From GCA-2746605 sp963710615 (GTDB lineage: Bacteria > Bacteroidota > Ignavibacteria > Ignavibacteriales > Melioribacteraceae): a DNA stretch of 64,000 nt. The position numbers were made by a program, and so were the translations under genes. Below are positions 21,324 to 32,058 of the stretch, piece by piece. Location: positions 1 through 64,000 of the forward strand of contig CAVQBF010000002.1 in assembly GCA_963710615.1 (NCBI GenBank), given 5' to 3'. Numbering within the stretch: position 1 is the stretch's first letter; each line of letters starts with the position of its first letter. The notes below the pieces were generated by a model that saw only the letters and a program-made list of their open reading frames with translations, did no database searches and had not been told where the DNA came from.

Positions 21324-24179
21324 TCACAGTTTGGCTTTTGTCAATTTAATTGAAAACCCATTTTCATTAACAAATTCAATTTTAGCTCCAATTGCATTTG
21401 AACGCATTTTCATATTTTTTAATCCATTTCCTTTTTTAACATTTTCAATATCAAAACCTCTTCCGTTATCAGAAATAGTTATTTCAAATATCTCATTATT
21501 ATAATTGATCAAAACATCTATTTGAGAACAATTCGAGTATTTTACAGCATTATTAATTGCTTCTTTTGCGATCAGCATAACGTTTTGTCTAAAATCAATC
21601 TTTAGAGGTTTTTGTAAATTTTTAATATTAGTCGAAAAACTCAAAGATATGTTATTCTGCTCCAAAAATTTCTGAGCAAAGTTATGAATTCTATCAACCA
21701 AACTATCTAAATTATCATTTCTTGAATCAATTGACCAAATTACATCGCTCATCATATTAATTACTTCACTCGATTTAGCTTCTAATAAAGCTACTTTTTT
21801 CTTTTATCTTATCGGAATCTTGAATATACGAGAGGGAATCGGCATTCACCGAAATTTGAGTTAACAATGACCCAACTTCATCGTGAAGGTCGCTGGCAAT
21901 TTTTGTTCTGAGGCGTTCTAATTTTAAAAGGTAATTTAATCGATATTGAAATGCTAACCATAACAAACCGCTAATGAAATGAAATGAATAAAAGTCTGAA
22001 CCACCATGTTTCCCACCAAGCAGGATTTATCGTAAACGAAATGGTTCGTCGGCTCACTCCAATAGCCCCATTCATTTCTTGCTTTCACCTCAAATATATA
22101 GTTGCCATTATCTAGACTTGTATATTGAACATTATTATTCTTACTTTCAACCCAATTCTGATCTACACCTGAAAGCCTATATTTATATATTATTTTTTCC
22201 GGAGCAGAGAGATTTATTCCGGTGTATATAAATTTCAAATAATTTTGATCATAATTTAGTTCATTCTCCGTACTCAGTAATTTAATTGGAAATGGTTCAT
22301 TAAAAATTTCTAATCCGGTTAAGTAGATTTTAGGAGGATTTGTAACTGGTTTATCGGCATTTGGATTATATTTTGTTACTCCATTATTTGTGCCTATCCA
22401 AATATTGCCAATTTTATCAATATAGGTTGCATTAAGATTGCAGCTATTGCTTACTAATCCGTCGTTACTAAGTATAGTCCTAATAGAAAGCGTATCTAAT
22501 AAATTATCAAGGATATTTAGACCTTTAGAAGTTGATAAATATATGTTTCCATTTTTATCTTCATTTATATCAAATATTGTGTTTGAGGTTAAACCGTCAT
22601 TTAATGTTATAGTTCTAAGTAAAAATTGATTCTGAAGAATATTTAATCCTCCTTGATCACTTCCAACTAATAGGAGGTTATCACTCGTTTCATGCAGACA
22701 ATTAATTATATTATCTGTTAATCCATTCTCTAAGGAAAAATTGGTTTCCTTACCATTTTTATAAAAATTAAGTCCTCTGCCGTGAGTTCCAACCACAATA
22801 GTTGAATCATGAATGCTAATAACATCTTGAATAAACTGATTATGTCCTTTTAATGAACTTAGTTTTTCGAGCTTATTGTCAGCAAAGTTATACAGACCAC
22901 CTTGAAAGCCAATTAAAAGTTTATTTGTTTTGCTATAATTAATTGTCCAAACTTTATTAAGAGCACTAGGATTTGGAACTAAATTGAAATTTTTAAAAGA
23001 TCCATTTTGAAGAATATGAAACCCTTCATTTGTACCAACATAAATTTGATTTTGATTTCCTAATGAAATAGTATTTATAGTTCTTTTGTTTAATTTTCTT
23101 ACAATAGATTGTTTGTTATTTAAGAGTAAACCATTAGTAGTACCGAAGTACAAATTATTCATTGTATCCTGACTAATTGCAGTGATACTAATATTATTTA
23201 GTTTATCATTAAGGTAGGTTTCTAATTTATTGGGATAATAAATATTTATTCCTTGATCTCGAGTACCAAAATAAATTATTCCATTTGAATCTTCAAAAGC
23301 TGACCATATATTATTATCTGTAAGTCCGTTATTTTTACCCAATAAATCAAAATGATTTTTACTCTTAACAAGTACTCCATTATCACCGCAAAAGTACATT
23401 GTTCCATCCAATGCAGTTATTATTGAGACTGCTGAGCTGCTATATGTCTGTCCATTGACCTTTATTTTATGGAGTTTTTCATTTTCAAATTTATGGATTC
23501 CATTTAGTGTGCCAATAAATAAATTATTTTCATGATCCTCACCAATCGCATAAATAGTTTGAAAACTTGCACTTGAAGCATAGGAATCTTCGTGAGTAAA
23601 TTCATTCAGCTTTTTATTTCTATATCTAAATAATTTAAAAGACCCTAAATATAATGTAGAGTCCTTGCTTTCAAAAAGAGACCAAATATTGTTATTACCA
23701 AATCCAAGCTCTTCTTTAATGTTCACAATTTTGTTATTGCGTATCCCTGATATTAAACCATTCTCAGCTGCAAATAAAATATCGCCATTTAAACGCACTA
23801 ATATTTTTGTAACCCAATTTGAGAGTAATCCATTATCTTTATTCAAAATATATAAGCTGTCATTGTTATAAACAGTTATACCTTTGCCATAAGTCGCAAA
23901 GTAAATTTTTCCGTCTGGTCCCTCTTTAATATCAAAAACTTGAGAGCCGCCTAAACCATTAAGTGTGTAAAAATTCTTAAAGTTTATTCCATCCCATCTG
24001 CTAACACCGTTATTGGTTCCAAACCACATATAACCTTTGCTGTCTTCAAAGATGCAAAATATCCTGTTGCTCGCAATCCCGTCTTCTGTTGTTAGAGATT
24101 TGTGAATTTTGACTTGAGCATTATATAGAGAAAAAGTAAACAGGAAAATGAAAAAATATTTTAGTTTTCCATTAATCAT
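21324..24179 (-). CDS. Propeller-type sensor histidine kinase 1 (frameshifted)
   Basis: The signal peptide (FFIFLFTFSLYNAQ) is followed by some 14 Reg_prop blades, starting IHKSLTTEDGIASNRI and MWFGTNNGVSRWDG, together about 600 residues and enough for two seven-bladed periplasmic propellers. A Y_Y_Y domain follows (YIFEVKARNEWGYWSEP), then a transmembrane region. The cytoplasmic part shows a HisKA_3 box (TKIASDLHDEVGSLLTQIS, phospho-His in LHDE) and HATPase motifs (EAINNAVKYSNC, DNGRGFDIENVKKGNGL). Shifts near 21990 and 21765 split it. There is no attached receiver, so this is a classical kinase, not a hybrid HTCS. The propellers suggest sensing of an external polymer or glycan, but the ligand is unknown. 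It works with response regulator 1 just downstream. Confidence 0.85.
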
Positions 24180-24286
24180 AAGTTATACTGAAACATCTTT
24201 TATGTTTAACCTCTTTAATTAATTGAAATTAACAGAATAAAAATTGAAATACAATACTTAGGAGGCGGGATGGATTAAAATAAAAT

Positions 24287-24314
24287 GACCGCTTTTAGTC
24301 GCGGTCTTTTTTTT
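24287..24314. terminator. Intrinsic terminator-like hairpin
   Basis: GACCGC-TTTTAGTC-GCGGTC followed by eight T on the plus strand; on the minus strand it is followed by ATTTTATTTTAAT and may end gpmI transcription. It resembles the hairpin at 18542. Confidence 0.6.
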
Positions 24315-24381
24315 GTAAATAATGTTTTACTGTCATGCTGGTTCAAACATTGTTGGATACAAGCATCTTTATTTCAAATAG

Positions 24382-24403
24382 ACTCCGGCACAAAGGCCGG
24401 AGT
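24382..24403. repeat. Intergenic palindromic repeat (CCGGAGTGAC type)
   Basis: ACTCCGGC-ACAAAG-GCCGGAGT followed by GAC. Same family as the elements at 56419, 58568, 58728, 60191 and 60253. Confidence 0.65.
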
Positions 24404-24416
24404 GACAAGTGTTTTG

Positions 24417-26045
24417 TTATTTCATATCAATCAAAGACTGATCATAATCTTCAACATTTTCATAACCCATTAAGTTAAGAATTGTACCGGCAATGTTTGT
24501 TAATCCAGGAGTATCAATATCTGCCATTTTGTATTCACCATTAAAATTTGGATCATAAATTACAAATGGAACTGGATTTAAAGTATGAGATGTTTTTGGA
24601 GTTCGAACACCATTTTTCTCAGTAAACATTTCGTCAGCATTTCCATGATCAGCAGTAATTAGAGCAATACCGCCAAGTTCTTTAATAACTGGTAAAAGTT
24701 TAGCTAATCCATCATCAACTGCTTCAACTGATTTAATAACAGCTTCCATAACACCGGTATGACCAACCATATCACCATTTGGATAATTAATTCTGCCAAA
24801 TTGATATTTTCCTGATCTTAATAATTCAATTGTTTTATCTGTAATTTCATCTGCCTTCATTCTTGGCGCTTTATCAAATTCAATTTTATCAGAAGGAATT
24901 TCTACATAAATTTCTTTATCTTCACAAACATAACCCGATTTATTTCCATTCCAGAAATATGTAACATGACCAAATTTTTGAGTTTCAGAAATTGCAAAAG
25001 TACTTAATTCCTTCAGCACACATATATTGGCTAATACTTCTATCAATTTTGGGCGGATTTACTAAATAGTTCTTTAGGTATGTGTAAATCACCATCATAT
25101 TCCATCATACCTGTATAAAATATTTTTGGAACTCTAACTCTATCAAATTTATCAAATTTCTCATATTCAAAAGCTTTACTAATTTCAATTACTCTATCAC
25201 CTCTGAAATTAAAAACAACTACTGCATCACCATCTTCAATTGTGCCAATAGGTTTTTCATTTTCATCAACAATTACAAATGGAGCTAGATACTGATCAAT
25301 TTTATCTGATTCAGCATAGTAGGTATTAATTGCTTCTGTCGCACTTTTAAATTTTCTGCCAATGCCTAAAACATGAGCTTCCCAACCTCTTTTTACAATA
25401 TCCCAATCAGCATCGTATCTGTCCATTGTAGTAATCATTCTTCCGCCGCCGGAACCAAAATTGTAATCGTAACCTTTCTCTTCAGAAATTTTCTTAAACA
25501 ATTCTTCAGTCGGAGTAATATAAGTTGGTGCAGATCTACCTGGTACATCTCTTCCATCTAACAGAGCATGAAGTCTAAATTTTGGCACACCAGCTTCAGC
25601 ACATTTATTTACTAAAGTAAAAAGCTGTTTTATATGTGAATGAACATTTCCATCAGAAAGTAATCCTAAAAAGTGAACTGTTCCGCCATTTTTTCCTTGT
25701 CTCAATAACTTTCTTCCAATTCTCTGACTCAAAAATTTCACCAGTCTCAATTGATTTATTCACAAGTTTTGCTCCTTGATCAAATATACGACCAGCACCA
25801 ATAGCATTATGCCCAACTTCACTGTTTCCCATATCATCATCTGTCGGTAAACCAACTGCAGTTCCATGAGCTTTTAATCTAGTTTGGTTAGGTAATTCTA
25901 ATATTTTATCTAAATTTGGAGTTTTTGCCAGGTAAACTCCATCACTTTCATCTTGTTTCCCAAATCCAACACCATCCATTATAACAAGTAAAACCGGACC
26001 TTTTCTCGGTTCAAAATTTGTCAATTTCTTAAGTTTTAAATCCAT
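24417..26045 (-). CDS. gpmI: 2,3-bisphosphoglycerate-independent phosphoglycerate mutase (frameshifted)
   Basis: It interconverts 3- and 2-phosphoglycerate in glycolysis and gluconeogenesis, in the cytoplasm. The N-terminal piece has VLLVIMDGVGFG and the catalytic Ser in MGNSEVGHNAIGAG; the middle piece has HALLDGRDVPGRSAP, the GGGRMITTMDRYDADW segment and VVVFNFRGDR; the C-terminal piece has FAISETQKFGHVTYFWNG, ALITADHGNADEM and KTSHTLNPVPF, which include the metal ligands. Shifts near 25740 and 25050 split an otherwise complete protein of about 540 residues. All conserved blocks are present in order, so I consider the gene functional and the breaks technical. It has no obvious link to the neighbouring regulators. 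Confidence 0.92.
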
Positions 26046-26171
26046 AATAATTCCTTAGTTTAATAAATCATTTTTATTTCGAGCGTAAATATACCATTGC
26101 TCAAAGGATTATACAATTTAGGATTGTAAAATGAATGATTTGATATTGATTTGATAAGTCTTGGCAATGAA

Positions 26172-26315
26172 TTAGTATATTTTAGGAAAAGTGAATGCAG
26201 TAAAACTGGCTACATCGGAAGCTTTTGATTGATTTCTCACACCTAATGTCAATTTGTCTTCAGGCATTTCGCACTTATAAACTTGAGCGGCAGAATTTAG
26301 GATTACATAACACAT
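26172..26315 (-). CDS. Small orphan reading frame (47 aa), possible gene remnant
   Basis: The frame runs MCYVILNSAAQVYKCEMPED, then KLTLGVRNQSKASDVASFTA and FTFPKIY. Its composition is protein-like, and the last 30 residues look like the closing strands of a beta-sandwich domain. There is no clear ribosome site, and upstream sequence is a palindromic repeat. It may be the last exon-like remnant of a lost secreted protein or a chance frame. The rest of 26046-26426 shows only the repeat at 26326. Confidence 0.3.
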   Translation of the reverse strand: MCYVILNSAAQVYKCEMPEDKLTLGVRNQSKASDVASFTAFTFPKIY

Positions 26316-26325
26316 ATGACAAAAT

Positions 26326-26360
26326 AACCTCCGAGGTTTTCAAAGACCTCAAAGGTTTTT
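26326..26360. repeat. Intergenic palindromic repeat (ACCTCCGAGGT type)
   Basis: AACCTCCGAGGTTTT-CAAAG-ACCTCaAAGGTTTT, an imperfect relative of the element at 33518. Confidence 0.55.
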
Positions 26361-26426
26361 ATATTACACTTTCATTAAGTTCAAAAATGATTTTATATTA
26401 GGACTTAAATAACAATAGAAGTAATT

Positions 26427-26888
26427 ATGAATGAATTAGTATACCACTTTTTTGATGATGATGACTTTTTAAGAATTTCTAATAAAATTTCAGAAGTTGA
26501 ATTAATTACATCTGGAGAAATTAGAGTAAGCATTAAAGAAGATAAGACTTTTTCAGAGCGGAATAGTGAAATTAAAGATTTAGCAGAAAAAGAGTTTTAT
26601 CGACTTAATATGCACGCAAACTAGAGATAAAACGGGAATTCTTCTGTACTTTTTATTAGGTGAAAGGCAATTTCATATTTTGGCTGATAAAGGTATAAAT
26701 GAAAAAGTTGATAGTAGGTGTTTGGGAAAAAGTAAGTGAAAAAATTCAAGAGAATTTTAAAAATGGTTATTTTCAGTAAAGGAATAATTGAAGGTATTGA
26801 TGATGTTGGAAAACTGTTAAGTGAACATTTTCCAATAAAACCTGATGATGTAAATGAACTAACAAATAAAGTTGTATTACCAAAATAG
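26427..26888 (+). CDS. TPM-domain protein (frameshifted)
   Basis: The first frame gives LRISNKISEVELITSGEIRV and SIKEDKTFSERN; after shifts near 26620 and 26730 it continues TGILLYFLLGERQFHILADK, GINEKV, WEKVSEKIQENFKNGYFSK and IIEGIDDVGKLLSEHFPIK. This is the TPM (TLP18.3/Psb32/MOLO-1) layout: an acidic site near the N-terminus, a hydrophobic central strand ending in DxGI and a late helix. The usual length of about 150 residues is reached. Bacterial TPM proteins are thought to act in membrane-linked processes such as stress or photosystem repair, but this short soluble version has no known role. No signal peptide is seen. It probably forms a small unit with the metallo-hydrolase gene 12 bp downstream. 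Confidence 0.7.
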
Positions 26889-26900
26889 AAAGTAATAAAA

Positions 26901-27839
26901 ATGTTAAATAGAAGAAAATTTCTTAAAAAAGGAATTTTAGCAACAATAGGATCCTTTCTCTTCCCAAAGCTTATTTTTCCAAAGGATGATGAAACAAGTA
27001 TTTTAGAATATAAGCCAAGCCCAGAAGGATGGATAGAATTCTGAAATTAATATCGCCTGGATTGGTCATTCTACAGTATTAATAAATTTTTATGGTACAA
27101 TTATTCTAACAGATCCTGTTTTAATGGACAGAGTTGGTTTATATATTGCAGGAACAAGTTTTGGTCCCTCAAGATTAACTCCACCTGCACTTACTATTGA
27201 TGAAATGCCGAAACCTGATATTATTTTACTTTCCCATGCACACATGGATCATATGGATTATCCAACATTGAAAAAGATTACGAATAAATTCCCTAACAGT
27301 ATTAGTGCAATAACAGCTCACCTTACAATGGATGTAATTAACGACTTAAAATGGGAATCATTAGTCAGTATGGATTGGAAAGATGAAACTTGAAGTAAAA
27401 GGAATTAAATTTACTGCACTTGAAGTTAAACATTTTGGCTGGAGATATCCTTGGGAAAAAGATAGATCACGCGGTTATATGGAAGATGGCAGAAGTTATA
27501 ATGCATATTTAATTGAGAAGAATGGCAAGAGTATTTTATTCGGCGGTGATACAACAATGACTGATAAATTAAATATTCTTATCTGATAAAAATGTTGATG
27601 TAGCAATAATGCCGGTTGGTGCATATAATCCTTGGAAACATGCTCACTGTAATCCGGAAGAAGCATTGCAAATGGCTGATGCAATTGGAGCAAAATATTT
27701 TATTCCAGTCCATACTAAAACATTTAGACAGGGGACAGAACCATTTGAAGAACCAATTGATTGGCTGAAAAAATCTGTAGCGAATTATAACATCAAACTT
27801 GGTCTGGATCAAATTGGTCAGACTTTCACTCTAAGCTGA
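26901..27839 (+). CDS. MBL-fold metallo-hydrolase, UlaG/NAPE-PLD-like, Tat signal (frameshifted)
   Basis: The N-terminus MLNRRKFLKKGILATIGSF is a likely twin-arginine signal (NRRKFLKK). The hydrolase part shows NIAWIGHSTVLINFYG, ILLSHAHMDHMDYPTL (the HxHxDH metal motif), YLIEKNGKSILFGGDTTMTD, IMPVGAYNPWKHAHCNPEEA and YFIPVHTKTFRQ. These order as in the lactamase_B_2 family that includes UlaG lactonase and NAPE-phospholipase D. Shifts near 27030, 27385 and 27580 interrupt it. Substrate unknown; a folded, metal-loaded periplasmic phosphodiesterase or lactonase is inferred from the Tat signal. Its 3' end overlaps that of the convergent transporter gene by 14 bp. Confidence 0.8.
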
Positions 27840-28732
27840 TTTTCAATTTCCCTTTGCTATAATAAAGATGCTGAATAATAATTCCGGAAACTATTAAGAG
27901 TAATCCAATAATTGAGGAAAACATAATTTCTTCGTTTAAAATTATTGCAATAAAAATCATTGAAAGAAAAGGGGAAAGATAAACAAGAGTTGCAGTTTTT
28001 GCTTTATTTGTACTAAGAGTTAATACCTTTAAGCCAAAAGAAGAAAGTGATGCTCATTTCAAAAAATCCAATATATACTGCACCAAACAAATAATTATAA
28101 TTTTCTAGAACTAGTGAATCAAATATTAAAACGTAAATTGTGATTAAAATAGTGCCATACAAAAATGCTGAGAATAACTTAGATAATTCAGATCTATTAT
28201 CTTTCAAATTCAAGGTCCAATATGCTGCCCAAATAAAAGAACTCCCAACCGCCAAAACCACACCAAATAAATTATGAAATTGTAAGCTGAATAAATCACC
28301 TCTTGTTCCTATAAATATTACTCCAATAAATGCTAGAATCATTCCCAAAATAATTTTAAAGGTCACTTTTGAATCCAAAAAAATAACAGAAAATAGGGTA
28401 ACCGTTATTGGCCAAGTATAATTTAGCGGCATTGCTTCTTGTGCGGGCAGTAAATAGTAAGCTTTGAAGATTACTAAATAAAATAAAAAGGGATTTGTAA
28501 ATCCCAATAAAAGATTTTGCTTTATGTGTGCTTTTCTAAAAGTATGTTTAATTTCTTTTGGAGAATTTATTTGGAGTAGAATAAAAAGAACAATTGTGCT
28601 AACTAAACATGAATAAAATAGAAGCTGAAGATTATTCATCCCAATTAATGTTATCTCAAAAGCAGTTGCGGCAGTTGACCAAAGAAGAACCGCACTAATT
28701 GTAAATAGAAATGATTTAAGATTATTACTCAC
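27826..28732 (-). CDS. EamA/DMT-family transporter (frameshifted)
   Basis: The protein has ten hydrophobic segments in two repeats of five, about 300 residues, as usual for the drug/metabolite transporter superfamily. Landmarks are AVLLWSTAATAFEITL (first EamA copy), PLNYTWPITVTLFSVIFL, ILAFIGVIFIGTRG, SFIWAAYWTLNLK (start of the second copy) and, after a shift near 28020, KTATLVYLSPFLSMIFIA and LLLIVSGIIIQHL. It sits in the inner membrane and probably exports or takes up a small metabolite; the substrate cannot be told from sequence. The start at 28732 is close to the divergent aat gene (132 bp). Confidence 0.85.
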
Positions 28733-28864
28733 TTTTTTGCTCTAACAATTTTTATATGTAGGTAAGTATAATTATTTTTTAATAAGTAAGGAAAACTTAT
28801 AAATGTAATCTTTAAATTCATTCTTGTTAAACCATAATCTGATATGAATTGTTAATATATTATT

Positions 28865-29457
28865 ATGACAGAAGAATTCGATAAAAAACAGTTTCTCAAA
28901 CCAATCAACATGCTGAATATGTATGCCCAAGGTGCATTCCCAATGGCAGATGAAACTGGTGAAATTGATTGGTACCAACCCAAAACAAGAACAATAATTC
29001 CGCTTGATAATTTTAATATTCCAAGAACATTAAGAAAATTTATGGATTCCTCAGATTTTGAGTATAGATATGATGAAAACACAATGAAGTTGTCAGAAAA
29101 TGTGCTGATAGGGAAAAGACTTGGATAACCGAAGAGTTAATTGAAGCTTATAAAGGAATTGAAGAAATAGGCTTTCTTCATTCAGTTGAAGTTTTCAAAA
29201 ATAATAAACTTGTCGGCGGGTTATATGGAGTTGCAATTGGCGGTGCATTTTTTGGGGAATCGATGTTTACAAAAAACACACAAAGCAGTAAAGCGGCTTT
29301 GGTAAAACTGGTTGAAAGATTAAATGAAAAAGGTTTCGTTTTATTAGATGTTCAATTCACAACACCTCACCTTGAAATGTTTGGTTCTGTTGAAATAAAT
29401 TTTGAAGAATATAATAAGTTGCTTGCAATTGCTTATGAGAATGATGTGAGTTTTTAA
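28865..29457 (+). CDS. aat: Leucyl/phenylalanyl-tRNA--protein transferase (frameshifted)
   Basis: The enzyme adds Leu or Phe to N-terminal Arg/Lys of proteins, marking them for ClpAP degradation by the N-end rule. Visible blocks are LNMYAQGAFPMADETGEIDW, PKTRTIIPLDNF, the WITEELIEAY segment, LHSVEVFKNNKLVGGLYGVA, the signature GGAFFGESMF, SKAALVKLVERL and LLDVQFTTPHLEMFGSVEI. One shift near 29115, where the frame passes from KLSENVLIG into CADREKTWITEEL, is the only break. Its length of about 197 residues is normal. Confidence 0.9.
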
Positions 29458-29495
29458 TAAGCTATATTATATCTTAATTGATTCTAAACAAATAT

Positions 29496-29586
29496 CGTCA
29501 TTGCGATCCCGACTGGTCGGGAGAAGCAATCTGCCAAAATGAAATAGATTGCTACATCCCATTAAAAAATTGGGATTTGCAATGAC
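29496..29586. repeat. Nested intergenic palindrome, CGTCATTGCGA ... GAAGCAATCT type
   Basis: The element begins CGTCATTGCGA and ends TTGCAATGAC, with internal inverted repeats CCCGAC-TG-GTCGGG and GCAATCT...AGATTGC. It resembles a widespread bacterial intergenic repeat class; family naming is from memory. Confidence 0.7.
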
Positions 29587-29656
29587 AAATAAAATAAATA
29601 TTTAAAGCAACATTTCCCAAACTAAATTGTCTTTTATATAAATACTCTGAGAATTC

Positions 29657-30171
29657 TTGAAAACCGAGAGCGATAAAATAATTCAATTTACTCTTTTGTA
29701 TAACCGTTACAAAAAAAGGTTGTACAATTTTATACTCAGGCTTTCCGGTGACAAATGGTTGCTGAAGATATTACTCAAAATGTATTCTTAAAATTGTATG
29801 AGAATTTCGATCAGTTAAGAGATAAAGAGAGTGCAAATTTTTGGATTTTCAGAGCAGCTAGAAATGAGTATTACAATTATTACAATAAAAATAAGCGAAA
29901 TATTGAAATAAGTGAACCAATAATTAACACTGAAAAAGATGAATTTGAACTTGAAAGCTATATTGAACTAAAAGAGATGAAGGCAATTGTATTAAGTGAA
30001 TTAAACAAAATGGCTTACGAACAGAAAGAAGTTTATTTGCTTAAAGAATACGGCGGATTAAGCTACAAAGAAATTGCTGAAACACTAGAAATTGATGAAA
30101 ACTTAGTAAAAAGCAGATTATATAAAGTAAGACAAAAATTAATAGATAAAATTTCAAAATTGATAAAATAA
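29657..30171 (+). CDS. ECF-type RNA polymerase sigma factor (one-base shift)
   Basis: The best start is TTG at 29657, giving KTESDKIIQFTLLYNRYKKR and LYNFILRLSGDK, then MVAEDITQNVFLKLYENF once one A is added at GACAAATGG near 29752. Region 2 is that DITQNVFLKLY segment plus FWIFRAARNEYYNYYNKNK; region 4 is LNKMAYEQKEVYLLKEYGGL followed by YKEIAETLEIDENLVKSRL. Length of about 171 residues suits an ECF sigma factor. It heads an operon with an anti-sigma-like membrane protein, two TonB-domain proteins and a TPR protein, a layout that suggests an envelope-signal response. Confidence 0.85.
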
Positions 30172-30176
30172 AAATA

Positions 30177-30252
30177 GGAACGCTGATCATTATGATAAAT
30201 ATGATTAATTATGATCTTAAAATATCTTAATAATCATAAAAATCAGCGTTCC
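30177..30252. repeat. 76-bp inverted-repeat element (GGAACGCTGAT arms)
   Basis: Perfect 11-bp arms GGAACGCTGAT and ATCAGCGTTCC enclose an AT-rich core containing three ATGAT units. It sits between the sigma and anti-sigma genes, so it could also act as an RNA hairpin in their shared transcript. Confidence 0.8.
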
Positions 30253-30268
30253 GATTCGAGGTTTTAGA

Positions 30269-30737
30269 ATGCAAAATAAAGAAATGGAAAACATCATAAA
30301 TCAATATTTTGATAATGAGTTATCAAAAGCGTGAAGAAATACTTCTTTTTACTCAGTTATCTCAAAATGATGAAGCGAGAGAATATTTTAAGGATATGAA
30401 TTTGCTCAGAACAACTACAGAATCTTCATTTGTTGAGTATCCCGAAAAGTTAGATGAAAAAATATTATCTCAGCTAAAAAGGGAAGAGCCAACTCCAATT
30501 TTAAGAATAAATCGTTCTAGAATTTTTGAGATGGTCAGCGTTGGCTTTGCAATATTGTTGTTAGCAATATCATTCTTCTTTTATAATGAATCGATGCAGT
30601 ATAGAAATAAACTTGAAGTAACAAGTCAGCAGGTAAATCAACAAAATCAGTTGATTCAAGTTCTATTTAATTCATTACCACAAGCTGATGTAAATGGAAA
30701 AATAGAAAATGAAATTATAGTAACATCAAAAATGTAG
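30269..30737 (+). CDS. Putative anti-sigma factor (membrane, frameshifted)
   Basis: The start at 30269 gives MQNKEMENIINQYFDNELSK, the usual opening of zf-HC2-like anti-sigma factors, although no HxxxCxxC zinc motif is seen. After a shift near 30328, the frame reads EEILLFTQLSQNDEAREYFK, then a single transmembrane segment (FEMVSVGFAILLLAISFFF) and a periplasmic coiled coil (YRNKLEVTSQQVNQQNQLI). Cytoplasmic N-terminus, one membrane span and a periplasmic tail are the normal anti-sigma topology. It follows the ECF sigma gene by 98 bp and precedes the TonB-domain lipoprotein by 10 bp. Confidence 0.7.
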
Positions 30738-30746
30738 GGTGAGATT

Positions 30747-31574
30747 ATGAAAAAGTTCTTTTTACTATCAATAATAGCATTAGCCATTGTTTTAGTTAGT
30801 TGTTCGAATGATAACGAAGTTGAAGTTATACCAGATTATGATCAATTATATTTAGGTGAAAATAAGGTTGATATTTCTCCTAAAATTATTGGGGATGAAG
30901 AAAAATTAATCAATTCAATATTTTTACTGACTTCTAATAATTTCTCGCCAGAGAGTAATGCATTCTATCTATTTGGGGTTACAATGTTTATTAGTGAATC
31001 TGGTGAATTAGAAAAGATAAAATACAATAAAATTGTACCGGAAAACTTTTTTAAGGATGCGATCATAAATCCTAATATTGAAATGTTATTCAATCAACTT
31101 ACACCATTACTTAAGGATGTTGAATTTTCACCAGCGATGCTAAATGAAAAAAGTGTTAAAGCTCAGTATTATTTTGATGCTCAAATAAAGGTTGATAGTT
31201 CTGGAAAATCATCAATATTTTCTGGTTCACTAGGCATGGCTGGATTAAAAAATTTACGGAAAATTAATAAAAAACAATTTGTTGAAAAAGTTTCGGAAAT
31301 GCCAATACCTATTGGCGGCATGAATGCAATTGCAATAAATGTACATTATCCAGAAATTGCAAAGCGAGCTGGGATTCAAGGGAGAGTATTTGTGAAAGCA
31401 TTTATTGATGAAGAAGGGAATGTAGCTGCAACAGAGATCATAAAAGGTATTGGATCAGGATGTGATCAAGCTGCTATTGAAGCAGTACAAAAAACCAAAT
31501 TTCACCCTGGAAAGGAAAATGGTAAACCTGTTAAAGTACAAGTCTCTATCCCTATTATGTTCAAATTAAATTGA
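30747..31574 (+). CDS. Lipoprotein with C-terminal TonB-like domain
   Basis: The signal with lipobox VLVSC indicates a lipid anchor. Residues about 25-190 are an unrecognised alpha/beta domain (ENKVDISPKIIGDEEKLINS, LFNQLTPLLKDVEFSPAM). The last 85 residues are a TonB C-terminal domain: HYPEIAKRAGIQGRVFVKAF, IDEEGNVAATEIIKGIG and CDQAAIEAVQKTKFHPGK, then PVKVQVSIPIMFK. There is no proline-rich linker or N-terminal membrane anchor, so it is not a normal energy-transducing TonB. It is tightly packed in the sigma-factor operon. Confidence 0.8.
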   Translation: MKKFFLLSIIALAIVLVSCSNDNEVEVIPDYDQLYLGENKVDISPKIIGDEEKLINSIFLLTSNNFSPESNAFYLFGVTMFISESGELEKIKYNKIVPENFFKDAIINPNIEMLFNQLTPLLKDVEFSPAMLNEKSVKAQYYFDAQIKVDSSGKSSIFSGSLGMAGLKNLRKINKKQFVEKVSEMPIPIGGMNAIAINVHYPEIAKRAGIQGRVFVKAFIDEEGNVAATEIIKGIGSGCDQAAIEAVQKTKFHPGKENGKPVKVQVSIPIMFKLN

Positions 31575-31619
31575 AAACGCTAGCGCAAAAATAAATTAAT
31601 TCAAATTTTTGGAGGAAAA

Positions 31620-31991
31620 ATGAAAATTCTAAAATTAATATTAATGATACTTTTTATTGTCTCATGCACAAGTATAGCCCAAGAAAAACTTGATAAAATG
31701 CCTTCTATAAAAGGCGGCATTGCAGAATTGGCTAAAAATATTACATATCCTGAATCAGCTAAAAAAGAAGGAATAATGGGTAAGGTATTTGTTAAAGCAG
31801 TAATAAATGAAAATGGCAGTGTAGCTGATGTTGAAGTGGTAAAAAGTGTTAATCCAGAACTAGATGAAGCTGCAGTTAATGCAGTAAAACTTACCAAATT
31901 TATTCCTGGTGTTATGGATGGAAAAAATGTTAAAGCTGAAGTTACAATTCCAATAAATTTTAAATTGGATGATTGCCAAAAGAAAAGTTAG
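31620..31991 (+). CDS. Short secreted TonB-domain protein
   Basis: GGAGGAAAA precedes the start. A signal peptide (MKILKLILMILFIVSCTSIA) with a possible lipobox (FIVSC) is followed almost at once by a TonB C-terminal domain: YPESAKKEGIMGKVFVKAVI, NENGSVADVEVVKSVN, LDEAAVNAVKLTKFIPGV and VKAEVTIPINFKLDD. It is nearly the C-terminal half of the preceding gene without its N-terminal domain, pointing to a local duplication. The protein lacks any membrane-spanning anchor of a true TonB. Its last residues (CQKKS) include a lone Cys. Confidence 0.8.
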   Translation: MKILKLILMILFIVSCTSIAQEKLDKMPSIKGGIAELAKNITYPESAKKEGIMGKVFVKAVINENGSVADVEVVKSVNPELDEAAVNAVKLTKFIPGVMDGKNVKAEVTIPINFKLDDCQKKS

Positions 31992-32058
31992 ACTACTATT
32001 TATTGTCAGGTTAATAACTTTAACCTGACAAAATTATTAAAATGAAAAGCATACGTAT

